NCBI GenBank assembly: GCA_914767715.1
Contig: OU612067.1
Location: 17,985,001 to 18,049,000, forward strand
Source: Membranipora membranacea
Taxonomy: Eukaryota; Bryozoa; Gymnolaemata; Cheilostomatida; Membraniporidae
Direction: 5' to 3'
DNA length: 64,000 nt
Positions within the stretch are counted from its first letter, which is position 1; every line of letters starts with the position of its first letter. Under the pieces are notes generated by a model. That model saw only the letters and a program-made list of their open reading frames with translations. It was not told the DNA's origin and made no database searches. Both the position numbers and the translations under genes were made by a program. Positions 1 to 14,200 of the stretch are shown here, piece after piece.

Positions 1-3000
1 TAATCAATTAACACATATGAATGTTAGGAACAAAGTCTATAATAAGGGTTAATGTTCCTGTTGAACATAACTTCCGTAATAATGCAGCCTAAGTGCTTTT
101 AGGGTGCTTATTCCTCCCAATTTGTAAATTTTTCACGAAACAGTTTTTCTGATGTTGGGGTTTTCCCCTTGATTGATCAGACCTGTCCATACTGTTTTGT
201 AAAACATAAGATACTGCAGGTGGTACAAAGGAAGATGATGTTTTGTATTATCATGGTTAGTTTTAGGCTTCGAAAACTTAAGGAAAAAATTTTGTCATTC
301 TGTTAGAGATCTGGTCTGATTGCCCTTATATTAGATTTTAATTAAAAAAAAAATTGTTAAACAGTTTATTAATTCTTACCAAGTATATGATTGAGCTGTT
401 CATATGGAGTTAGATTCTGTAGGTTGAGATCATTTTGGTTGTAGTCAGCACTGAGACCGCGCTGTAATGTCATCGTGTATCCAGGAATAGTCCGAGATAA
501 GAGACAAGTAGCCACCAGATAGATTGGTCCATTCAGTTGTCACATATGTAGTGCCGCTGGTCAGCAGTAATATGCACCGCTACTATAAACAGAAAACAAA
601 CAATGATGTGCACAATATAAGAAATCAATGTTTTATTATTGCAGCCCATATATTATGTATATATCTATATACACGTGCAACGTGCAACGCAGTCACATCA
701 AAGTACAAAAATATTCGATATTATTTAACAAAAGTAATACCAGGGAATTATTATAAATACCATGTTGTTAGCCATGGGTGGTTTTCCGACAATTGATTGT
801 TTGCCAAATTTTGTTCAGCCATACCCATAATTATGAGTTGCTTACCAAACATAAAGTACAAAATTAACACAACATTGAAGACTCCTCCCAAGTTATAAAC
901 AAACATGTTAAGAATTAATGTATGAACCATGGTATCCAAACAAGGGTATTCACGAAAATGTGGGCAACACCTCCAGTCTTGATACAGCTCTGAAAAAAAC
1001 AGGTGTTTTTGATGATTACTAAATCACTAAACGCTGGATCATGAGCCTGAAGCCGATCTCTCACATGTAGGGTAATAGTAAGTAGGAGTTACACAAGAGA
1101 TGAATAGTTAGAAGTAGCACTTATGCTGGGAGATAATACAAACTGATTGATCGCCTGACACTCAGAATAACATCTAACAAGTACAGCGATAACAAACTCT
1201 CAGCTCACAAATTCTCAGCAGACCAACAAGCTTCCTGATTAGAAAACACTGAATAGTGGGTTCGTCACGATGAGATCGGAAGTAACCAGCGTCCAGAGGA
1301 AACAATTCTCATGTCTCCCATAAAGAGTGGCTATTATCAGCAAGGTCAAGGCTCTATAACTGCGATGTCATTGTTTGCTATCTACGAAATGAATATGTAT
1401 CACATGGTTGCTAACACACTCTTCTCCCTCTTGCATAAACATCACAGCAAAGAAGCAGTACAACATGCAATGAGAACATCACCAGGACCTCCCCTCCCCT
1501 CAAACATACCCTGAGGTAATGACTACCGCTAGATAACGACGGCCATCCTTCAGTATCCTCTGCAGGGAAATACCAAAAATAGCAGCTCACAACGTCAGAT
1601 TACCACGTCAGCTCAGAGCGTGATATGTCCTGTTATCTTCGGTTATTACCCTGTAATGCAGGCAGTGACAGCAGCCGTGTGTAGAGTAGGTAACAGGTAG
1701 CAAATGCTTCAGGTACCTGCCCTGCTGATTACCATTTTACCATTGTACTTTGGGTGTTAGTGGTTTCTGTGGACACAACAATCATAAAGCAATAATCAAT
1801 AAGAACTTTTCTCATTGAATCAACAGAACATCAGCAGTTGGCTATATTTTGCATTCGGTTGCCAATGACGGTAGTGGAATTATGGACAAACAATCCAGCT
1901 AATTAATATAAAAGGATCAATCGGTGATAATATAGAACTAAAATCAGTCTCAATTGTTCAACAAAAAATCAAGCTGAATAAAGCAAACAAACAAAAAAGT
2001 GCACTGAAGGACATGAAGTTACATTGAAGGGTCTTGCGTGGGTCAAGAGAATAGGATAAGAAGAAGTGGGTCAGAAAGCAAATTGAAACATCAATAAACG
2101 CAACAAGCATGTGAGAAGAATGAGAACGCTAAAAAACATCTCTTATTTGGTGTATGAAGAACAAAACAGCATCTCTAGCGTTATCATCAACATTGTCCAA
2201 TGTGTATAAAAATATCCCTACAGAAAGAAACCGCTGATTGTAAGTTGAACTTTAATGACAATTTAGCCGATTCGATATAAAATGACCGTGGTGTAATAGG
2301 ACAACAAGTTACCAAATTTCCATCTGCTGGGAACTCTTCCTTTTGTAGATGAATATCGCAGTAAGAGTCCTATGTTATAATTCATCAGATGAAAATTATG
2401 ATCACTTTTTCATACACTAATCAAATATATCTCATAGTGTGATGACACCAAAGAGACATCATATTCCTCACATTTTACCAGTAGTATGTAATCAATTGAA
2501 GGTATCCATCATGTCAATCAGCAAAGCTCCTCAGTCACATTTTAGGCATTGTGAGTACAAGCGGCTAACTTATTTACGAGCTTTCTTCCACTAGACTTGC
2601 TTACTTCACAAGAAATATTGATGTCAGTAGTACTATGATATTTAATGACTAAGCTCACCACAACTCATGATTGTAATAGAATACTAGCGACTCTCCATCT
2701 AATCCAAAATTAATATATAGATATAGTACAAAAAGAGCCAATCAATTAGATCTAGCTTTACACGGCATGGCGAGAAGTTGATCGAAGCTGGTAGTAAATT
2801 ACCAGGCCTGATATAATAAAATGCCAATTACTCAATCAATTCTCTTTCATAGCAATTAGTTTGAGCTTTACTTTCTTGATAGATGTTAGACATTTATGTG
2901 AAAATTGGCAGATATAAGTCGGAGTTTGCTGCCCTATGATATAAGGGAGACAACTCAACGTTAACAATTCAACTAGAGCAGATCTTATTACAAAAGCCAA

Positions 3001-4602
3001 AATTTACACAAAGTTTTTATATCGGCCACGCAACTTTGTGTCAACCATCATCAATCATATTTCTAAACCATAATTTTTATAGTGGCTCTCAAACTAGATT
3101 TTTACCCCCATGGTAAAGCTGTATCAGCATAGGCTCAAACAGACAGTCATCGCTGACGCACTTACATCAGCGCATTGACCCAGAAATGGGAGAAAAATAA
3201 CAGCACAGACAAAAGGGGAACAGCACATCTTAGTGATAAGCCTCATATTAAGGAGAGCAGCTTAAGCTCTTCCAACTCTTCCAGAAACGGAGTGTGGATA
3301 TCAGGGTCAAATGGAAACTCAAAAAGCAAAAACCTGTCGGATCAAGGAAACAAACTGCCCCATCACTATTATCTTAGTATCAGCAAGCTACTAAGAGCAC
3401 TTGATTGAGACAATCTCAGAAATTCACCTGCAAATTCATAATATAATCAAGTATTATAATATCATCAGCATCATTTACCTGTTATAAATGGAATGATGTA
3501 CTTTAAGCCATCTTGACATGATGAGTGCTTGATAATAGTACTTCACAGTTAACTTTTTTCCTCTGTTGCTAAGAGCTAGAGGCTACTCTTAGATAACACT
3601 GATGTAGAAATAAGGGATCGAGGAACTTATCATCAGAGGAACTTATCATCAAAATAAGCTAAGATGAAGTAGTTTGTCTAGCATCAGAATTACTCCTGAG
3701 ACGGAATAATTCATATAACAACCTGCTCGTAAACAGTAAACATCATAATAATTATTAAGTCTATGGTGAATATTAAGTTTCAAAGTGCCGTCATTTGTCT
3801 TACAGAAGAAGTTTGTGTTTGCTATTCCATTTATTGAGTTCTATTTTGTAATTACCAGCTTGTAGTGTATGATTATGGAACTATTGGGCCCAACTAACCC
3901 ACATAAAGTGGTTATAAATGATGTTAACACGCTAGAAAAACTCTGGTAATCGCAACACTAATTTCAATCAGGTGGACTGTGCAGAGAAGCAACCGGCTGT
4001 CTATCGAGGTTATCTCCAGTTATCATTGATATATGTTTAACATCAGGATCCAAACTCAGATATTAAATGGTGCCTTGTTCCCAGACTGATATGGTAAGCG
4101 AGAAAATTATCACAGTTGCTTCCGCAAAGCTCAGTTTAGGAGCATGACCGAAGGTAGAACGACGCGTGCCACACTGATCAAAAAATGGAAATATAACAAG
4201 TAATAGCGATTATGACAAATACCAATCTGTGTGAATGAGCCCCAAAATATGACAAAACAGTGAAGCAACCAACCAGCTAGCTAATATGCTAATCCAGATA
4301 TATTCTGGAGTGTGGGAAAAAGTTGACTGAATATCCGAAAAAAGATTAAAATTGTGTGACAATAAATGGTGACCTGACTAGCATTGCACTGTTCTATCTT
4401 CCACTCAGTAGCTAGTAAGTGCTGTGTTAGACTACTTCCCTGTATTATGCAGAGAAATGACTTGTTAAACTCTGGCATGCAACTGTGATCAACTTGAATT
4501 CGTTAATTAGAATGGAATTGATAGCGAAATCCAACAACAACATATGTTACCAAAGTCATGGTATATGTTAATGGTAAAAAAATCTTGCTATGAAATCCGA
4601 GT

Positions 4603-5162
4603 TGGTCATAGGCCTACATATAGAGCTGTCTTCTTGCTAAGGATACAAACTGACAAATTCTGCTGGGTGATGCAGCTAATATGCTTAATTTCCTACCTCG
4701 TCCAATTTCTGTGTAAGAGTTAGATATCCAGTGTGTGGCCAATCTGAAGACTAGAAAAAATGACATGTAGGTTGATATGTTTACAAAAAGCCGTTCTGGA
4801 TGAGTTGTCACTTAGATTTGTATCTGATGGCTTGTTTGGTTATGATCGTTTCTAAGATGTTTACGGTTCATGCTATATTTTTGACAACCAAACAAGCCAT
4901 CAGATACAAATCTAAGTGATAACTCATCCAGGACACGCTTTTTGTTAACATATCAACCTACATGTCATTTTTTCTAGTCTTCAGATTGGCCACACACTGG
5001 ATATCTAACTCTTACACAGAAATTGGACGAGGTAGGAAATTAAGCATATTATACCATTAAAAATTTGTAGTATTAGATTTATTCAGGAGCTGCATCACCC
5101 AGCAGAATTTGTCAGTTTGTATCCTTAGCAAGAAGACAGCTTTATATGTAGGCCTATGACCG
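4603..5162. mobile_element. Long inverted repeat (foldback element)
   Basis: The left arm (about 4603-4841) is the imperfect reverse complement of the right arm (about 4886-5162), around a spacer of about 44 bp. Outer ends read GGTCATAGGCCTAC on the left and GTAGGCCTATGACC on the right. The right arm carries about 30 extra bases near 5050-5080. No transposase frame is present, so this looks like a non-autonomous foldback or MITE-like element. No target duplication was found. Confidence 0.85.
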
Positions 5163-5643
5163 ATTTGCCCTTCGTTTGTCACGGCAGTCATTCCCCTTGT
5201 ATGGGGACGCATGCGCGGCAAGCTAGAATTATCTAGGTCTGTGATGCAGATGTAACGCACAAGTTAACACCAATTCTATTTTGAGAGCCTATAGCTATTA
5301 GCGAATGTAAATATTTGTCACTCATTTATAGTAGAGCAGACTGATCATGATATTCATCAAAAGAGCCTCACCATGTTACCATGTTGATGATGAGGCCAAG
5401 AACATTGACTACCCTGTCTCAGTTATCTTTTGAGGAACTCTGCCCACATGCAAAGGGCTCTGCAGTGAAAGAATGAGGGAAAGAATGAGAGAATGGAAGG
5501 CAGACAGATGAAAATAGCATACCTGCACTTTACCTATATGTATCTTCTTATAAACAGTCATCTGAAGTCTTTACCATTGAAAATGTGTGAAAACCACTGA
5601 TACTTGATACAATGACCAATTTCGCTAGGTCATCAGGATGTCA

Positions 5644-5977
5644 CAGAGTCAGCACAGTCTCTTCATCGGTAAAGTCAGCTTTTTCGTATTCACGACGAGC
5701 GTCACTGGTGTACCAATAATTAAAAATTTTCATTCACGACTTTATCACTAAATGATGCATAATAAAGCCACACCTACATTTTCCCTGAGCCAATCATTCA
5801 GATAAAAATTACAAAATTGATCTGAATGATTGGCTCAGGGAAAATGTAGGTGTGGCTTATATTATGCATCATTTGGTGATAAAGACGTAAATGAAATTTT
5901 TGCATTATTGGTACACCAGTGACGCTCGTGAATGGGAAAAAGCTGACTTTACCGATGAAGAGGCTGTGCTGACTCTG
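5644..5977. mobile_element. Second foldback palindrome
   Basis: Arms at about 5644-5803 and 5820-5977 are near-perfect reverse complements separated by about 16 bases of AT-rich spacer. Outer ends are CAGAGTCAGCACAG and CTGTGCTGACTCTG. The arms differ by scattered substitutions, so the element is not a recent insertion. There is no coding content. It is unrelated in sequence to the palindrome 500 bp upstream. Confidence 0.87.
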
Positions 5978-7147
5978 TGCTGACTTGAATACTTTTTCAT
6001 CTTAGCCAAACTAGGAAGTTAGTATGGTTCTCACATATTTTGTGTAGAATATTTCTATAACTGCTGTTTTATTGTATACACAGAGAATTAAAATGCCACC
6101 ATGAATTTTTAATATGTGGACCTTCTTTCACTCTTTTCATTCCCTCTTTCATTCTGGGCTGCAGCTTCACTGCAGAACATCTGTGCCCACATGCACAGTA
6201 ATTTGTTATTATGTAAGTTATAATCTTAACTCAGCACTGGTAGGACTCCAGCTGCACTCTCTAGCATGAAAGCCTGTCTTGACAAGCTTTCTTGATACAA
6301 CCAATGAGTTACTCCTTGATACAACACAACAAGTCTTCTATTTATAGTCTGGGAATGTCTTTAACTCCTGGCTTGGTCTGGGTAAGTATATCTAGACTAG
6401 AGACTAGAGAGGTGACCAATCAACCACAAATAGAGTAAGGATAGTTGAATATAATTCTTACCTTTTTTGTGACTTGGGCATAATAGATTAAATCTGTGAT
6501 TGCAAAAGCTATCAAAACACAACCATCTCAAGTACTCCCAGGAGTCACAATGGTATATCAAGCACCTTGAAGCACTGACATGAACTTTGTTTATGAATTA
6601 TGGCTGCTTCACTACCTTATGTCATTTCCTGTCAATCTGCAGAAAGTAGCTCCATGAATTTGCTGCAGATTATCAATTTATGTAAAGGAGTTGCCCTGCC
6701 ATGTGTATTAGCTACAGAACCTTATACAGCAAACAAACTCTTTTCATGCAATGAGAATTGTCTGTCATGGACAAAAAATAGACCTCAAAGAAAAACAACA
6801 ATAGTAATTCCCAGAGGTCACTCAGGTCATTTGTGAGTGTGAGCACATGCTGGTAAGTCGGTATTTTCTCCTCTGTTCCTCTCATAGACTTATTTCATAT
6901 ATGCTTCAATGGTTCCTCTGCAGTGACTTTTTTGGCTTACACATGGTTCACTCATCATGCATGTGTCATACTTTCCCACTTAGTTTCATTTGTTTTGTTA
7001 AACATAGCTTTATTTGTACCCAGAAGAGTTACTGCTATCCAATCTTCTATCTATCTATCTATGACAACAGAATTACAAGTAACAATATGATCCATTCCAT
7101 GTGTATGTATGTGTGACACACTACACTGCTGTGCAAGCTCCCTGATG

Positions 7148-7190
7148 CAAGGTAGTAATAACAGGGGATACCTTGTTATTACTCCCTTGT
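7148..7190. repeat. Short hairpin
   Basis: CAAGGTAGTAATAACA at 7148 pairs with TGTTATTACTCCCTTG ending near 7189, with two mismatched positions and a short loop. It resembles the small dispersed hairpins described under findings, with CAAGG at the stem base. Confidence 0.6.
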
Positions 7191-7387
7191 TGTGTGTTAC
7201 TCGATTGAATCATCAAGGATTAGAAAAAGGTATAATCCTTGATTAACTGATTAAATCCATCCAAAAGGGGGACAGGCAATCATGTAACATCAGTAACATT
7301 TCTTATACACTCTCGGTTGCATGTATGTACTGTGTTTGCACAACACATAGATAGAGGCTACTCGCATTGACCCCCGGCTAAGGGAGG

Positions 7388-7746
7388 CTTGCAAGCATGG
7401 GCGTCAGAAGGATTTACCAAGGGGTGCTCCTTTTAGCTGTGGAGTAGTTAGTGGGGAGGGTGCGGGAGGGGCGCCCAAGCGCCGTCCTGCTTACGGAAAT
7501 TTTTTGAAATTCGAGACCCAAAAAGAGACATTCTGGTACATACCAGCCAACTTTTAGGGATGAGCAACACCAAGCATGATACCAAAAATATTTGACAGCA
7601 ACAGCCTCTTGCCCAGGCCCCGATTGAAAGTTCTAGCGATAAAAGAAAACATTGAGTTCCAATTGTTAAAAAATAAATTTTTGAACCTCCCAAGGGGTGC
7701 TCACTTGAGCACCCTGAGCACCCCTTCTGACGCCCATGCTTGCAAG
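7388..7746. mobile_element. hAT-like MITE with target-site duplication
   Basis: The element spans 7396-7738 (343 bp). It begins CATGGGCGTCAGAAGG and ends with the exact reverse complement CCTTCTGACGCCCATG. It is flanked on both sides by CTTGCAAG (7388-7395 and 7739-7746), an 8-bp target-site duplication. An 8-bp duplication with 16-bp terminal inverted repeats is characteristic of the hAT superfamily. Internal sequence has no transposase, so it is a non-autonomous copy. Perfect terminal repeats and duplication suggest a fairly recent insertion. Confidence 0.9.
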
Positions 7747-8244
7747 CAGTGAAATTTGTTGCTCCTTGAGTCAAGTATCAGGGGTGTCCTCCTTTGATGA
7801 TGCTGAACATTTTGAAAGTAAACTACACTAGACCAACTCCTTGACTAGACCACCAACTTACTACTTTCATGTTGCAACCCTGTTCTTTGTCTAATTTTAT
7901 ATTTCAGTTGGGCCTATGTGTTTTGTTTACAACTTATTCTCCATACGCAATATTGGATTGAAATTAAATGTATGAGGAATTAAATGAAACTGAGAATAAA
8001 CAAGTAATGGACCAATAACCCTAACTCATAGACCACCTATGTAGCTAGCCTACTGTATACATTTCATTGGCTAGATCAATGTCATGAATGTAGCTTTGTA
8101 TGTAGAAAGTTAGAATTCCATGGTAGCAGGACTGTTGATGTATGCTTACTGTATATATTTACATATTGTAGATAATTAATATTAAGATTACATGTCTTGT
8201 CACCACCGGCGGCTACTCTAGATTGACTTTAAGATCGATACACA

Positions 8245-11200
8245 ATGGAGAATTCATCTGTAGAGAGCTCTGCCAGCCATTTTGGTGTAAAATTGCGGAA
8301 AGTTGGTACTAATGGATCTGATGAGAAATTGAACACAGCGGGTAGGAAGTCTCTACCCCCATCAGTCGGAGTTCCATCTAATTGTGAATCTCGAGCTGCT
8401 CTGAGAAAGTCTGCAACATCAGCTGCTGTGAGCAAGATTAGCTCAGACTGTAAATCTAATTCCCTTCCAGCAGCAGTCCTATCAAGGCAAGAGAAAGCTG
8501 AGAAACAGGCTATTGAGAGGAGAAAAAAGCTCAGCAATGGACACAGCCCAAGTTCATCAAGCAACTCGTGGGAAAAAAAATCTACTGCAAAACCTGCCAT
8601 TGCCCCTAAACCAGTGGTGCCCAGGGCTGGATTATCTCGTTCTAAGAGCAGCGCGGCAGCCACTGGATTAACAAGAAGATCAGTAACCCCAAAAAGCTCA
8701 CCCCTTGTGGAGTCTAAAGGATTTATAAATACGTCTTCTAAAGTTTCCACAAGAAGAAATAAGGATAACAAAACATCAAAACTCGCTTCTATAGACTCAT
8801 CTGTAACAGAAGTGGAAATTCAGAGCTCTTTATTAGCGGCACTCTATAATCAATATGAGCAGTATCAGCCCACCTTACAGGCTCTATACAGCCAAGTCAG
8901 GGCGGCTCTCTCAGAAAGAGGTAAGTTACTATCCATATTAATGCAGGCATTTCATTGCATGCTGTAGATTATGCTACAAGCTACCAAGCTACTAATGTTT
9001 AACATCACTGTTGTCTAAGGCCTCGATACAAGGTTTTTTCTTGCACAGTTAGCTAGTTTTGGTATCCTTTGTTTGCTCTTTGCCAAATCCAATGATCAGC
9101 ATAACTTTGATCTAAGCAACAACACATCCTCATAGCGTGGCTAATTTTAGCAGTAGGAAAGATTCCGTTGATAAGAATACTTGAATAGCTGCTGAGACCG
9201 TTGCTCACGTAAATATGAGAGTGTTGATGCCAGAAATTGGTTCTTGTCAGAAAAGGCAGACAGAGAGAGTTTTCAGTAAGCAATATGGTACATTTTATAC
9301 AATGACAAGGCGCGTAGGCTGCATGTCGTTAACTTCAAGCAGAGACTTGCTGTAAGTTAGGCCGGTGCTTAATAACTCCCATATTTCATACGTACGACTG
9401 CTACCACTGCTTTCAAAATTACCATGTAGTTCACTATTTGATCTCCTAACGTGTTGATGGATTTATGACAGGGAGTGCCCTATGCTGGTATATCATGATT
9501 TACACAACAAGCACGCTAATTAAAACCTTAGAGAAACAATGCAGTTACTGATCCCGCTCATTAGCATCAGCTGTCTGCCCTTCCTCAGTGAATTTTACTA
9601 TCAGGTGATCAAAAAATGTAGGATTGTACACTAGATGCTGCTCCACATAATATGATATGAATGGTAGGTACGTTATTGCACCAAGGGAACCAAGTATTGA
9701 GAGGGCTCGTCCTCTGCTTTCCAGACTGGGAGTATTTTAGTCGTGGTGTAAATCAGGGTCATTGAGTTTGAAATAAAATGAAGTGCATAACGGTATTATC
9801 CTGGGAGTAAGTTGTAGGGGTTGTAGTAGTTATACACTAGTTCAGCTCTTCTTGTTCAAATGAGCTTTCCTTCTATGATTTGAAAGTCATTACCAGCTTC
9901 CTTCAGGCTCTCATAAATAGTCACAATAATACGTGTAAACAAATTCATACAATCATTACACAACAAATGATACAATAAGATTGACTCGAGGAAATAAATT
10001 AATTCTATCCAGAATAGCATTATGCCTTATCAGTAACTGAGGATATACTAGTCATGAGAGAGTTCGCAGCAGAAGACTCGTTTTTTTTTCAGCCATTTTC
10101 TGCTTACAGTGCACAAAGACCTGACTCTGAAACTTCTACAGCTTCATGAATTTTAGGCCCATGTTTGATTTCTGTGATAACAGATCAATCACATCAAAAA
10201 CACTTATCCTATTTGAACTACCACTCTGGTCTCTACGGGACCATCAAGTGGAATCGTCTGTATATGAATCAACTCGGCAAACAAAGAAATTCTCTATGTT
10301 ATGACCACTGATAGCCAGCTCCACACAGCTGCTAGCTGTTAGCACAATATGGCAGGACCTGGTAGCACACTAGTGATAGAATACTGTTATTTTGGTGGTA
10401 ATGGAGGTGATATAATGTACTGGGCGGGTGGATCTTAAGGGAGGGGTGTTCACTAGAAGTTCAATTATTCCTTCCGAATCACTCATGACCAACATAAGAA
10501 GTGTTGAGAGTCGATGAATGAATGCCTGGTGTATGACAGACCAAAACACTAGATTTACCATTGTAATTCAGTTTATAGGCCTGCAGTGATAGCCTGTCGA
10601 TTGTATGCTGCTGGCTAACTTTGTGTCTATGATCAATAATGCATTCTGTCAAGGTGCTCTATAAAAATGTAATAATTTTCTATAGCTGTAGATTTCATGG
10701 TAATGTGAAGCCTGTAGTTTATATAATGAGCTGTTGAACTCCTATTTTAGTGAATCGGTTGAACCAGATGTACATAAACTACCAGAGAGAATTTGACAAG
10801 GAATCTAGAAAATGGCGAAATATCAGGTATCAGAATAATATTATTGCTGATGGCAAATCTCATGTTGTTGTTCAGCCACACTCTGAGCTATCAGTTATGG
10901 GATTATGAATTTACAACTCCAAGTCTTTCCAGGGCTGACTGCGTGGTTGATGTTGACAGCGTTGACATCACTGCGTTGCCTACCTGCATGATCCTGGGCG
11001 AGATTTTTGTGGTGAATGTTGGCACCAGATCCACACACCCTACAAACTTCACTGTGAGAAGCTATGACTCATTGTGATAATTATATGACAATGAGACTCA
11101 TTAGAGAAGTAGAACTAAAAGTTCTGAGATGCCAGCAGCCATCTCCGTCTTCGCCGGTGGCTCCTGATTGATGATCTGTATCATTGCCTTTCAATTTAAG

Positions 11201-14200
11201 ATCATTTACATCAATTCACATGACATTCTTTTGAGAATGTTATGGCCAAGTTCCAATCTATCTGGAAATTTTGAGAATCGCCAACCTCTTCATGCTGATT
11301 GGGTTGTATGGGGTAATTCAAGTGAACAAATCGTGAACAGCTTCTCTCATACAGCATGACAGCTCCGGCTGGAACCCTGCACCGTGGTACACACTTGTTA
11401 GAATATGATTTTGGCACACAACATCACAATGGCTGGCACTGATATACAGTGATTGATCTTTCATGAGAACTTCTATATTGGTGATGAGCCAACAATGAGG
11501 TTAAAAGTCTTGTTCAGAATCAAGTATGAGACGTAGAATTTGTTCACTGTGGATTACAACATTATACCTGTACCAATAAGTAATAACTATTATAATGATT
11601 ATTTTATCTAACGCAGGTTGAGCCGACGAGCGATACATTGTCATGGATTTCTGTATGTAGCAGTGCGACAGCCGACATGGTGTGATCTGTGTACAGGTGT
11701 AATCTGGGGAAAATCTACAGACTGCCTACAGTGTGTCAGTGAGTGTCATTTTAATGAAACATCTGGTGATTCTGCAGTATCCCACAATGCAATTTTATTT
11801 TACCACAGTAACGGCATGTTGCGGATAGCCTTAGTTTTCCAGGGCCCTTTTTTTTCGTGCGCCTTTACCAAATATGTTGTGGGAGTTGGAAATGCACTAA
11901 TAACATTTGGCACTCCATTAGCTGGAGGCCATAGAAATGTTATGGTTCTGATAACAGGATATCTGGTGCAGAATATCACTGACACGAAATATCATTCTGG
12001 TGCACTTTGCACAAAAAAAGGAAGGCTTGGATGTAGAGTAGGTTTATCCTGTCTGATTTTTTGCTTGCAGTCAGTAGATGTTTTGCTGTAGGTGATTTGT
12101 AAAGGTTTTCGTTTCGTGTTTGAAGCTTGTTTTCAGAATTTAAGCGTACATTCTTCGCCTAATTATATGGGATTTTATTTACTGTAATGGATGGTATATC
12201 TTTCTGGTCTGTAAGGTAGCCCTAAATTAATGAGCAGGGCCCTGATGTGATGATCGTGTAAATCATCTGCTTGACCCAATTATGAACGAGATGTAGTAAC
12301 TATGAGGTTGATCAGGCAGCTATAAAGTAATTAGCAGCACTAGAGATGCATTCCATACACATGTCTAAGATATTTTTGGGCCTCATTATGATTTCAAAGG
12401 CCCGTCTTGATGTTATGAGCTGATAAATATGTCTAAGATCAATCAATGAACATCTCTTGGGGCGGGATGTGAATGGTATAGAAGTTTGTAGTACATGAAG
12501 GAAGTCTAGCTGCAAGTGATATCTTTCCCCCATCGTAGTAGTGACTTAAGTTGAGTCATAGTTTCCTTATTCTGTGTACAAAGTCACACAATGTCAGCAC
12601 TCTAAGATTGAGTAATATAGAACTCACACACAGTCTGAGGCCTCAGTCTGGGGTGGATTGCTTACTTTGTCTGCCTTCTCTATTCATTGATTTAAAGAGA
12701 TTAATTTTCTTACGGATATTACTGGCTCGCATACCTACCAGACATTTATCTTAATTAGTGTATTTCTGTATTACATGATATGTAATGAGTGTCTGGAATC
12801 TAATTTAGATTGACTATATGGTACTTGAGGACATCTGGCTGTCCTTTCATCAGTTTATTATTACATGAGTAATGGTAATAGAGTAATAAGGCTGTAGTAG
12901 TGAGCAGCTTTGTCTCTGCACATATTTCTTGTTTTAAGAGTTTGACTGCTTTGTTGCTGTTACTGAGTCAGAGACCTTTCCAGTCTGGACTTTTGATTCA
13001 GTGGATATGTTGAATTTATGGGTCTGGACTTTGATGGTACTTTTGTCCTGTTCAGTCCTCAGAGCTTACACTTGGGGTAATACTAAAAATATATATACAC
13101 AACAGCGGCCTCCGTTTTTTCCATTCTACCAAGTTCAGTCATGGTAATCCCAGAACTGGATTGCTGTCTTCATCTGGTTGTACTATGTAGGTGCCAGCAT
13201 CGCATTATGATTCATGTCACTCTTGACGTCATTCCCATCAGCTCAGCGTGTATCAGGGTAGAAGGTCAGGAGGATAGCGCAATGGCCCCATGATATCAAA
13301 GATGTATGTTTTTACAAATTTATGGCGCACTGTTGAGACCATTCTAAATTTGCGCTGCAGGAAAAATGAGAAATGTCATAAATTTGCTTCTCTAGATTGA
13401 GAAATTTAATGTTGTGACATTCATGATGACTGTAAATATTGTCATATGATCTGTCACTGGATGTCTATTCTTGACAGATGGTTAGCAACACTTTGCTCAT
13501 GACTCAGAACTGGAAAATTTGTAACACCATGGTGATAGAATTTTATTGCTGCAATCTCGAGAAATGTCTTTGGCAATAAATAAGAAATTTGGTGCTGTGA
13601 AATTACTCACGCTATTACAGTAATTGGTGGTGTGAGGTTATTTATGGTTAGATGATCCCAGTTTTATGACTTGGCGGTGATCTAAGAGTGTTAGGGATTA
13701 CGAGATAGGTATTAGTGCTATAATCTTATGTATCCTGACCAGCAGGTTGTCAAGCAGGTTGACATTCTACTCTGTTGTAATAAGTACTTCCTGTTGGATG
13801 TAAGACCTGTATGTTCCTTTGTTCTGTTGGGATTACAGCTGATTAGGAGTGGTAAGCAGGCAAAAAGATTTTAGTGCATAGGAGCATAGATAACATGACT
13901 TGTGGCTACAACCCAGGATATGGGAATCCCATAAAAAAATGAAATGGGCTATTCAGCACTTTTTCGGTAAAATACTACATTTTTCATAAGAGCTGATGGA
14001 TCAGGAGCACTGTAGTTGATGATGTGTATTGGTGCCTGATGGCCATCTGAAGCTGCAAACGATCAACAAATAAAATATCAGCTCATTGCAAGGTCAAATT
14101 AGGATGTTCAAAGTTTGTTGATTTGAGATGGATAGTTTGTTGACTGATTTGACTTGTCAACAAGATCAATGCGGTTATTGACAGGGATACATTTTATGGC

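Larger units (their letters stand above)
1..8244. other. Intergenic region, no supported gene
   Basis: I found no exon chain on either strand. Open frames here are short and lack a family signature or matched splice sites. The longest serine/asparagine-rich frame, at about 3157-3408 on +, follows a possible acceptor but has no partner exon. The stretch holds two long foldback repeats, one MITE and one short hairpin, listed separately. The last few hundred bases before 8245 presumably contain the promoter and 5' UTR of the RASSF gene, but no core promoter motif stands out. Confidence 0.6.

Noticed and set aside
3157-3408. Ser/Asn-rich open frame after a possible acceptor
   Set aside because: No in-phase partner exon or family signature was found; low-complexity frames of this length are expected by chance.
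8229-8771. 180-codon open frame on the minus strand opposite the first RASSF exon
   Set aside because: It is a shadow of the plus-strand exon, hydrophobic by composition, with no splice or family support. The plus-strand frame links in phase to the C1 exon.
10827-10908. Read-through of the second RASSF exon to a nearby stop
   Set aside because: The GT donor at 10827 joins in phase to the C1 exon at 11617, restoring a perfect zinc-finger pattern; read-through adds unrelated residues.
11618-12091. 157-codon frame continuing past the first C1 exon
   Set aside because: Only the part up to 11738 carries the C1 ligands. The remaining ligands come from the exon at 26263, so the extension is intron sequence.
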